From assembly GCF_014529535.1 (NCBI RefSeq), contig NW_023503375.1, positions 3,221,620 through 3,285,619 on the forward strand: DNA of 64,000 bases, written 5' to 3'. This DNA is from Bradysia coprophila (lineage: Eukaryota > Arthropoda > Insecta > Diptera > Sciaridae). The notes under the pieces are model-generated. The model had not been told where the DNA came from, searched no databases, and saw only the letters and a list, made by a program, of their open reading frames with translations. This document shows positions 57,301-64,000 of this stretch, one piece after another. The position numbers were made by a program, and so were the translations under genes. Position 1 is the stretch's first letter, and the number at the start of each line of letters is the position of its first letter.

Positions 57301-57667
57301 GATAAGCTCAGGCTTGCGTCTTTTTATGCAGCCAAATGGTTTGTTTAAATGAACGAAGTACAGGATTTCGAACTCAACTGTAACCTGTTACAGACGGCTG
57401 TCATCTGCTATCGACAACGACAGCAATAGTAAAAGACAGTAAAAGATTTAAATAATAGTTCAAACAAATGAAGTAGCAGATTGATTATGACGATGCGCAT
57501 GCCGATTGTCAAACGTTTAATGTAAATTCTCCAACAAACCCAATCGAAATCTTACCTGTTTCTTGTTCCGAAAATAGTTGATTAGGCTCAGCGCTTAGAA
57601 TTGATGTACATAGCGATACTGTCACAAAATACCAAACACTTTTTGTTATTCCCATAGGGTCACTCAT
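48315..57667 (-). CDS. Secreted VPS62-domain protein
   Basis: Six exons were read: 57667-57556, 53439-53086, 49782-49648, 49591-49272, 48991-48492 and 48435-48315, giving 513 residues with all phases agreeing. Residues ~5-27 (GITKSVWYFVTVSLCTSILSA in two parts) form a signal peptide; a second ATG at 57655 would shorten it by four residues. The mature protein has the pattern of the VPS62 (DUF946) family: ETLVKRWAPLVWLSPGEKFMP near the start, LPIGRRSANWFLVTNDDV, VTYWMFYPYSQGKTMC, GSHIGDWEHMSLYF, EPEAMYISTHDAGAYY, PVLFSAEGSHGLWTAPG and the end CEHSDGPTGIP. The biochemical role in animals is not known to me. A basic, possibly cleavable stretch IRHRREL lies in exon 4. The introns of 4.1 kb (53440-57555) and 3.3 kb (49783-53085) contain most of the window's family A copies and the 18-residue-repeat element. 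Minus-strand AATAAA is at 48208-48203. Confidence 0.9.
50252..50440. repeat. Family A copy 4 (reversed)
   Basis: TTAA at 50248-50251 precedes TAGACGGTAAGC. The interior has CTATTACTTCATTTGTTTGA and CATTACTGCCGATAACAGAT, and the right end is GTTTGTAAAAGG. It is diverged but its ends are recognisable. Confidence 0.65.
50745..50852. repeat. Family F copy 2 (reversed)
   Basis: GTGTTTTACAGTTG, GATACACTGTCAAGTTTTGG, TACCCTATTTAGAGTACC and GCTTGAAGTGCGTTG match the element at 10.07 kb in reverse. Confidence 0.6.
51337..52490 (-). repeat. 54 bp tandem repeats with an open 18-residue-repeat frame
   Basis: About nine units (51337-51842) and five units (52224-52490) share ATTCGTAAAAGGAAGAATCT (minus strand). 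The period of 54 bp is a multiple of three. In the minus frame every unit is open and reads like MFGPIRKRKNLIAKVQQS, with variants IFVPIRKRMNLIAKVHHS and MFELIRKRKNLISKVHHS. Unit types tend to alternate, suggesting a 108 bp higher-order repeat. The units are basic and amphipathic. Whether the frame is expressed is unknown; TTCAG|AC at ~52512 could be an acceptor ahead of the first unit. Confidence 0.7.
51851..52223. repeat. Nested element of degenerate CAGATCAGAT repeats
   Basis: The left end GTCGGAACAGATCAGATTA and the reversed right end GTTCGGAACAGATCACTTTT are inverted. The interior is almost wholly made of TTTTCAGATCAGATT and GATCTGAAAATTTCAG words on both strands. TTAGCAATTAG lies on both sides, as a target duplication would, though it is also part of the host repeat unit. 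It interrupts the 54 bp array. Confidence 0.7.
53718..54131. repeat. Inverted repeat with ~55 bp arms
   Basis: TTGACCATCAAATGTGAAAT followed by GAAAATAGGAAGAA near 53733 is mirrored by TTCTTCCTATTTTCACTTCA and CATTTGATGGTCAA near 54084. The spacer is ~310 bp. The right part overlaps words shared with family A (CCGAATCTATTACTTGC). Confidence 0.6.
54455..54636. repeat. Family A copy 5 (reversed, degraded)
   Basis: AGCATATCACCAGCATAATT, TTTTGATCTACATTTTTTC, GTCATTGTCGATAACAGTTG and GTCGTTCGTAGAATGG follow family A order with many substitutions. Confidence 0.55.
55359..55516. repeat. Terminal-inverted-repeat element, family H short copy
   Basis: CAGGGCCGGGCTGGC at the left and, reversed, CAGAGCAGGCCCGAACTGGC at the right are inverted ends. 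The 158 bp interior has CATCGGGCGAAATGG and ATCGCCCGATCGCCC, also mutually inverted. It is the short relative of 46363-47040. Confidence 0.7.
55733..55815. repeat. Family F copy 3 (partial)
   Basis: GCACTTCAAGCATGAGTGG, TACTCTAAATAAAGTACTGA and CTAGACAGTGTATCGTACAA match 10.07 kb. The right side ends soon after GGCAGTGTACGAC. Confidence 0.6.
55965..56095. repeat. Family A copy 6 (reversed, partial)
   Basis: GAATCTATTACTTCAATTAG, TATATAAGACGACATTCACC and GATCGCTGTCGATAACAGAT follow family A. The terminal CTGTAACAGG end is missing. Confidence 0.6.
56324..56533. repeat. Family A copy 7 (reversed, full length)
   Basis: TTAA at 56320-56323 precedes TCTGTTACAGACGGC. The right end is GCCGTATGTAACAAG. 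Inside, GATTTCAAATCTTGTACTTC and CATCATTATCGATAACAGAT closely match copies 1 and 2. At ~210 bp it is one of the best-preserved copies. Confidence 0.8.
57384..57525. repeat. Family A copy 8 (forward, partial)
   Basis: CCTGTTACAGACGGCTGTCA, TCTGCTATCGACAACGACAG and AACAAATGAAGTAGCAGATT follow family A in the forward sense. The right terminal repeat is unclear. It abuts the donor side of VPS62 exon 1. Confidence 0.6.
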
Positions 57668-58469
57668 GTCACCATTGGAAAAACTGGTTCATAAAGAAAA
57701 CACAGCACTTAAACGTCCAATCCGAATTAGACCAATTTCTTTATCGAAATCATTTCGTCGTGTTTCTATTGCAACAACTTTGAACAACACTTTACATTAG
57801 TTTTGAAGAAAGAGTTTTTGAGTCTTGTTTTCGTTGTCACATATAAAGTGCTCGTAACACATAAAGGTTAGACTGAAATTACAATTTTTGTTGAAAATCT
57901 GGTGTTATGTCAATGAGCAATTTTTATTTAGAAATTTTGTTTGATTTATATTTTTTGAAAAGTATTTTCATTCGCAAATGGACATATAATTGATGTCTAA
58001 TTTCGCCGTTGATGGGTACGTATATACGTATAAAAATTGCACCTAATGTTACACTAAAAAAAAAGAATGCGAAAAATAACGCAACTCAGTGTAATAGCTC
58101 AGACGTGTTGATTGTTATTAAATTGTAAAATTGTAAAGGAAAAAAAACACAGAAAATTTTGTTTAATTTATTGCTATTTGACTTCGTCCGACAGAGAAAT
58201 TATGAAACTCTCTGGATGTTACGTAATTTTATTCTGTATTTTTTTTAGGTGAATTGATTTGTTTAACTTAATTTATGGTATGTTTACCTATGGTGAAGGT
58301 TAAACCATTTTTTTTTTGTTTTTGGTCTATTAGCACACACATAAATATGTGCCTTTTGCATTCATAATTTAAATTTGGTAGGTCAATGGATCTGAATTGA
58401 ATTGGTGTTTATGCATTTGATATGCAAAATTTAATAACTTAATTCCTTTTAAGCTATTGGAATGAAAAC

Positions 58470-58645
58470 CATACCATACATAAATATATTGAGTCTATTA
58501 CATCATTTGTATAGATCGGTTTCAACGGATCCAACTTTTACTTCATTAGTTCAACTAAAGACATTTTGCTATGAATGAATACTAATCAGATCCTATTTCT
58601 TATTTCTGTCATTGCCGTTGTTAACAGATGACAACAAGATCTTTC
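58470..58645. repeat. Family A copy 9 (reversed, degraded)
   Basis: GAGTCTATTACATCATTTGT, CAACTTTTACTTCATTAGTT and CATTGCCGTTGTTAACAGAT follow family A order. Both ends are worn. Confidence 0.55.
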
Positions 58646-58947
58646 CCAAGTATAAAATCTTTGCAGTTTTGAGCTGATAATAATTAAAAGAAAATTTTTG
58701 CGATGATCTATATCGAATATGCTGAAAGAATAACTCAAACATTTGCAGTGAAAACTGGTTAGTTTTCAACCCTACGATGTACTAGTTATTTACGTATCGA
58801 TTGAGTAGGCCGAAAGAGTTACATATTAAGTTTTGTATGCTTGCTAAGAGGACCGAAAGTAAAGAAATGTCAATTTAAGGGGCGAAAGCGAAAGGGAGTT
58901 TCGATATTTGTCTCAGGTTTTCGACCCCTTACATGAAAATTTTTTTG

Positions 58948-59054
58948 AGTATCTGTTTTGGACGATTGATTTTAGGCACTTTCGCATGTAGCCCTCACTT
59001 CGTTCGGGCTACAACAAGCGAAATTGACTAAAAATAATCGTCCAAAACAGATAC
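58948..59054. repeat. Hairpin element, family B
   Basis: GTATCTGTTTTGGACGATTG pairs with ATCGTCCAAAACAGATAC. It differs from the 10.36 kb copy at only a few bases, and the similarity extends left to ~58890 (GGTTTTCGACCCCTTACATG), marking a recent transposition. Confidence 0.75.
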
Positions 59055-59095
59055 ACAAATAACTATTTCAGGTTTCTTCTTCAGTTCGTAGAGCG

Positions 59096-59570
59096 GAATT
59101 CTTTTGAAAAAGAGCCTACGGAAGTCAGACGTATTGACCAATACGGCCAATACGGCCAATACACTTGTTTTTTTGTACCTAGTGTCGCTAGAAGCCAAAA
59201 CTACTTTAAAAAAACTCGCTAGTATGGCTAGTTGAAGTATTCAAAAAACCGAAAGCATGCACTTTTCCAATACCGTCTGTAGCAACTAAACTACTTTTAT
59301 CATGGTAGCGAACAAGTAGCCTTTGGAATTTACATGTACATTAGAGCGTAGTCAGTCAAAATGTGGTATACAAAGGAATTTGTCACAGAGAGCTGAGAGT
59401 TTGTTTGCTAGTGAGAGTAGTGACTTTTCATGTGGAAATTTCTTCTGATTCATCGATTCATGATAGGTTCGTGTAAGTTGTCATTAGAAAGGTAATTGCA
59501 GGCAGCTCTTGGGCAAATAGGGTTTAAAATTCATTCATACTGAGATATGAGCAGTTAAAAAAACGGTAAA
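59096..59570. repeat. Family C, single-arm copy
   Basis: GGAATTCTTTTGAAAAAGAG, CGCTAGAAGCCAAAACTACT, GCATGCACTTTTCCAATACC, GTCATTAGAAAGGTAATTGC and CATACTGAGATATGAGCAGT follow one arm of the 11.1-12.1 kb palindrome in order, with an unrelated stretch in the middle. Confidence 0.6.
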
Positions 59571-59726
59571 AATTGTATTATTTTGGTGAACTTCTAGCAG
59601 TTCATCTGCATCCGAAGCGCAACAAAAACATCAAAAAAAGGTTTTTCCTGATCCCAACTGGTCTCAGCTTTACAATGACACCAAACATGCAAGAGTAGTG
59701 TCACGACAAATGTACCTTTGAAACAA

Positions 59727-60046
59727 GGCACTTCAACCATGAGTGGTACCAATGCACTTCAAGCAAAATGTCTTCGATTGACAGCTGCCCAATATAGTAC
59801 TATTTTGTATGAAAAATCTTTCCGCATTTGTTTACAGTGCCAAAATTTGTTACACTGTCCAGTTTCAGTACTCTATTTAGAGTACCATTCATGCTTGAAG
59901 TGTGTTGATGGTACTCTAAATAGGTACTGAAACTGTAACTATAACTGTAAAACATTGTAACAAACAATTTCATACACGATAGTACTCTATTTGGCAGCTG
60001 TCGACTTTGATCACTTCTGCTTGAAGTGCGTTGTTGAATTGAGTTG
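59727..60046. repeat. Family F compound copy
   Basis: It contains several GCACTTCAAGC / GCTTGAAGTGCGTTG words, three copies of the TACTCTAAATAG-type core in both orientations and a longer inverted pair around TTGACAGCTGCCCAATATAG and TTTGGCAGCTGTCGACTTTG. It looks like two or three family F units inserted into or recombined with each other. Confidence 0.6.
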
Positions 60047-62451
60047 TTCGGAGTGTAAATTTGTGACACACTCGATTCCTCCACTCGAAGAATTCCGTGC
60101 AGTGGAAAGATCAAAAAGTACTATTTTATACAGAAAATTACAACTAAAGCCTCTTTTCTGAGCGATTACAGACTAGGAAACAGGAAGTCATTTCGGAACC
60201 ATTCAATAATATATCGTCACTTATACTTAATGCCAAAATGAGGATTGGTGTCTGGAGGTTAAGTTCTACGACTGTACTTAAAATTGATACAGTGAATATT
60301 TAGCGAATGAAGACGCAAAAGTATTAAAACATTGCGAAGTGATGAGTAAATACAATTTTGGGGGTTCATTGAAATTGTGAAGTGAAAGCTTTCATCGCTT
60401 CCTAGGTGTGTCTCTACATGTAACAATAACCAAACGTTTCCCATGGAGCATTTATACGACTTGAAGTGGACTTTTTTTTTGATGAGTTTAAGGCCTATGT
60501 AGCGTCTATTCATATAAATAAAATTCAGTGTGACAAAAAAACAGAACTGGTGAGAGTGCCACATTAAATTCTGTCCCATTCCTAACATATCATTATAAAC
60601 TTCGCTTGTTCGTAATCTCTTTTCTTCAACATTCAATTTCTAAAATTGCACTCAAAGTATAAAACGTCCAGTCGCGTAACGAACATCACGAACGGGTTTT
60701 GAAATCAGAAATTTTCATTTTATCTAAACTTTAACATCTATAAAAAATCGAATATTCGAATATGATCGATTCGATTTTGTTCTAGAATTTCTCGGAACTG
60801 GTGAAACGGCATTCAAGTTTGCAAAATCCAATCGGTTTTTTGTTATTAATCTGAATATCTAATTTCATCTGCTACCTTCACCTTTAAATTTATATTTTAT
60901 TTTGTTAACTTTATTTACACATCAAATTTAAATTTTATTAACAGAAAGTAGAACAGAGTGCAAGAACCTCAATCTCTCGCTGCTGTTTTATTTATTGTTG
61001 TGCGAAAGATTTATTTTGGAATGCAACTAAACAACAACAAAAAATCCAATTTTATAGACTTTGGCTAATTGATACATTTTGTACATTAATAGAGTGTGAT
61101 GATGGTAATTCTTTGCGATCTTATAAAAATGAACGCACGACTTCGTTAGTCAGTGTTTTGGTATCACCTCATTCTTGACCTATCCAATAAGTAAACACGG
61201 CATGATAAATGTATGGTATATTACACGTTCAAGTGGAGAGACTAACAAAGAAATATATCGATGAAGAGTTCAATCCGAGATTTGGCTTCACTTTTCCATT
61301 TTCGAACGGCCGGATTCGATGTACCTACTTATTAAAGATTTGTTACAGGACTGAATCCAGTGTTTGAACAAACATTTCACAAATTAATTAGTTGACTAAA
61401 TGACACAGTTCTCTAAAAATTTCTATTTTTTTCTATCTAAATTCGATATAATATTCGACGGTAGGTCTTAACTGGTATAAAGTGTGTAGCAAATTTCAAT
61501 TTTACTTCAAATCAAAAGTAGATCAACCGAAAATCAATTACCAAGTTGCTCATTTAATTAACAATTTAGAAGGAAAAAATCGAAACAAAAAAACGTTTTT
61601 TTCAGCTTCGGATAGTCATAATAAATCTGTCTGATTGGTTTAAAAATTCACGCCGATTAATTTTTAATTGAGATCACTGCACAGTCACACATTAAAAACT
61701 TTATTAACACGATTTTTATTGGTTTCTGTTGCTTTTTTTTATTTTCAAATTTACTGTGTCAAACCGAACGTTTCGTCGTTATATGCATTGTGATAAGTGC
61801 TTAATATTATTAATAATAAAAAAAAAACGGTTGGCTATATCGTTTGTTAGGTAGCACCGCAACATTTATACTGAACCAACAGAAATTCTTGTAACCGCCA
61901 TGCGATCATAATGAAACCATGGATGATGGTATGAAAATGGGAATGGTAAAAGATATAAAAATTGAAATGCGGGAAAAGAGAAGAGCTTTATCGGATCGTA
62001 TCGTTTTTATGTTGTGATTGTTTTTCTTCTGTCTTTTAAAATCGTGTGCATGGAGAGGAGAGAGTTTAGCAATTCATTGCACAAGAATATAACTGGTGAA
62101 TAAAATTTATTTCTTCTAAACAAAATAAATATTGTGGATAACACAATGTCGTGTGATCGTAATCGTTCACAGCATTCATATAATTTTGCTTTGTAATTCG
62201 GATACAAAATGCTTCCTTGTCAATTTGTTATCGAGTACTGAGTGTTTATACGTACGCAGTAGAGTTTGTGATATACTGCTTTCTTCAGCGAAGTCAATAA
62301 TTTTTTAATTATTTCCAATCAATTAATTAGTCAGGCATGTGATTCATTCTTTTCACTTTTAACTGATAATTCTTAAAACACCGAATGTGTGAATCACCTC
62401 TTGACATTTTCTCATTTATGTTACCACATTTTCACTGAAATAGTTATACTT

Positions 62452-62495
62452 ACCTGTGGTGGACGGTAGATTTAGGCAATTTCGCGAGTTCAAAT
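62452..62495. repeat. Half of hairpin element, family B
   Basis: CCTGTGGTGGACGGTAGATT and TAGGCAATTTCGCGAGTT match one family B arm. No second arm follows. Confidence 0.5.
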
Positions 62496-62648
62496 CAACT
62501 CTTTCATCCAACTACAATGCAACTTCAGAAACCTAATAAAACCCAAGGAACACCTTGCTATAGCTTATGAGTCGTTTGTAACCAGTAGATCGCAGACAAT
62601 GTGAAATGTGAACAAATTTGCTTTTCCCGGTTTAGCAAACTATGCTAT

Positions 62649-63194
62649 TTAACCGTTGACCATTCGGCGTGGGGTAATTTGGCACACGGTGCACGCCCAG
62701 CTCCATTTCAGAGATGCTATTCTTTCCATGACATCAACGACCCTGGTTTGTTGTCGAATCCATTGATTCGTCATTCTGTCTCTGAGTGTTATTCCAAGCA
62801 TACTCCGTTCCATGGCTCTTTGTGTCACTCTCAATTTATCTTCGGATGCTTTCGTTAAAGTTAACGTTTCCGCTCCATAAGTGTGCACTGGAAGGACACA
62901 AGTGTCGAAAACTTTGCGTTTCAGACTATTATTCATTTTGCTTTTGAAAATAAGTCTGAGTTTTCCGAACGCTGCCCATGCAAGAAAAATCAACTATGTA
63001 AAAGGTGAACTCGCACACGACTTTTTCAATACCAAATTTTTTTAAAAGGAGTCATTAAGTCGATGACATGGCTAAAAAGCATTTGCAGCAATAAGCTTAC
63101 GTATGCGACTTCACCTTTTACGTTAGTTTAAAAGTGCGTTCTTTTGGCACCGTGTGTCAGATTCCCCGATACCGACCATTCACAGGCGGTAACC
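62649..63194 (-). mobile_element. Inverted-repeat element enclosing an internal RTE LINE fragment
   Basis: The outer ends ACCATTCGGCGTGGGGTAAT...GGCACACGGTGC and, reversed, GAATGGTCGGTATCGGGGAA...CACACGGTGC are inverted. A second inner inverted pair, AACTATGTAAAAGGTGAACT and AACTAACGTAAAAGGTGAAG (reversed), lies at ~62992 and ~63120. Between them 62694-62985 is ~98% identical (about six differences in 292 bp, by eye) to 17941-18233 of the LINE insertion. It encodes VFDTCVLPVHTYGAET and LRVTQRAMERSMLG on the minus strand. This piece lacks the LINE 3' end and (GAA)n tail, so it did not arrive by ordinary target-primed reverse transcription. Confidence 0.65.
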
Positions 63195-63362
63195 ATTCCA
63201 CTAATATTTCAATCTGTTACTTCTTTTGATCTATGCATATTCTGCAGATTGATTTTTTACTTACTTAATAGTAATTATTTTACTATATAAGATGACATTA
63301 CCAAGAGTCCATTCACAATCGTTTTTGTCGTCGCTGTCTTTAACAAATGCCATAGCCTTCAT
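63195..63362. repeat. Family A copy 10 (reversed)
   Basis: CAATCTGTTACTTCTTTTGA, TACTATATAAGATGACATTA and GTCGTCGCTGTCTTTAACAA follow family A. The ends are worn and it abuts the preceding inverted-repeat element. Confidence 0.55.
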
Positions 63363-64000
63363 ATTTTGGAAGAATCTATGTCTGGGGTAGGTGGAGTTCA
63401 ATGGAGAAAAAAATCATTTGAGAGATGAATTAGTCGACATTTACTACTTCTTTTCTTCAAAAAGACCCTTATAAATTTGATATTTCTATTTGGAACAAAC
63501 ACTCACCTCAAAATACTTAGCAATATTCAAGCGTCTCTCTGTTTCCCACACGTGTCATATGTTAGTATGATTACCTTTATACCCGGAATTATTGTTTACA
63601 CGTAGTCAAGTGCGAGTTGTCCAAAAAAGCCGTTTCGCTCATATTGAATGTAAAAATCGATTTTATGGTTGATTATCGTAGATTGATCGACCAGTAACTC
63701 AAATCGCGATGTTTCCAAGCTGGTATCGGCCTGGTTTGGTCTAGCGGGCCGACGTTGCCTAACACTTCTTTTCGCTCTATGAAATTTTCATTTTTGAAAA
63801 TTTATTTAATAATATAAAATGACATGTTTTTGACATGGTTCCATGGGCGAAATTATTCCGAATGGTGTCTATTTTATGTGAAAAAAAAATAATTATTTTA
63901 AAAAAAGCATTTCTCGGATTTTCCAGATTTGAACATTTTTTTGTATTGATGGGCGCCATCTTGAATTACAGCGCCACCTGCATACTTTTTCAAGAACTTA

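Larger units (their letters stand above)
57668..64000. other. Right-hand intergenic region, no gene recognised
   Basis: Upstream of the VPS62 gene to the window end no coding frame beyond repeat pieces was supported. Repeats are listed separately. The stretches 57.9-58.45, 60.2-62.4 and 63.4-64.0 kb are plain AT-rich sequence in which I see nothing definite. Confidence 0.5.

Noticed and set aside
1-64000. CRISPR arrays, rRNA genes, bacterial operons, LTR retroviral or Polinton remains
   Set aside because: None was recognised. The regular repeats at 51-53 kb have no spacers, the genes are spliced insect genes, and no capsid, envelope, integrase or LTR pair was seen.

Overview
The window is eukaryotic and looks like an insect, most likely a lower (nematoceran) dipteran such as a fungus gnat. 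It is very AT-rich. Genes carry canonical GT-AG introns, many of only 55-70 bp, and the space between genes and the longer introns is packed with short inverted-repeat elements. The insect call rests on protein similarity recalled from memory; the genus-level guess is inference only. No LTR retrovirus-like element or Polinton was recognised.

Layout. 1-2.1 kb: ornithine aminotransferase (minus strand, runs off the left edge), preceded by a dense ATCGAT cluster. 2.1-7.8 kb: gene-poor. 7.8-9.6 kb: a protein disulfide isomerase (minus) whose second active site reads SDDS instead of CGHC. 9.6-13.6 kb: foldback repeats, including a palindrome of about 0.95 kb. 13.6-14.8 kb: a secreted CAP/antigen-5 protein (minus). 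14.8-20.6 kb: repeats, including an RTE-type LINE 3' end with intact target-site duplication. 20.6-26.75 kb: a STARD7-like START-domain protein (minus), whose 4.45 kb last intron holds two copies of a ~1 kb repeat. 27-29 kb: inverted-repeat elements. 29.1-30.5 kb: an intronless BTB-BACK-PHR gene (plus). 31.7-34.5 kb: a glutamine-rich repeat protein and a single-pass membrane protein (both minus). 39.5-41.2 kb: a gene with the N-terminal zinc-binding motif of USPL1 (plus). 41.6-42.7 kb: a mitochondrial carrier (plus). 43.0-43.9 kb: Cu/Zn superoxide dismutase (minus). 47.7-47.9 kb: a tiny secreted cysteine peptide (minus). 48.3-57.7 kb: a secreted VPS62-domain protein (minus) with two large introns. 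57.7-64 kb: no gene seen, many repeats.

The genes are mostly unrelated housekeeping and secreted-protein genes, not an operon-like system. PDI acts in ER folding, while SOD1, OAT, STARD7 and the carrier relate to redox and mitochondrial metabolism; their proximity is probably incidental.

The unusual content is (i) the PDI with an erased second catalytic centre, (ii) a 1.8 kb inverted-repeat element at 51.2-53.0 kb carrying an open reading frame of 18-residue repeats split by a nested element, (iii) a family of TTAA-flanked miniature elements concentrated in and around the VPS62 gene, and (iv) long near-perfect palindromes able to give hairpin RNA. Exon boundaries were worked out by hand from splice consensus, phase and protein continuity and have not been checked against transcripts.
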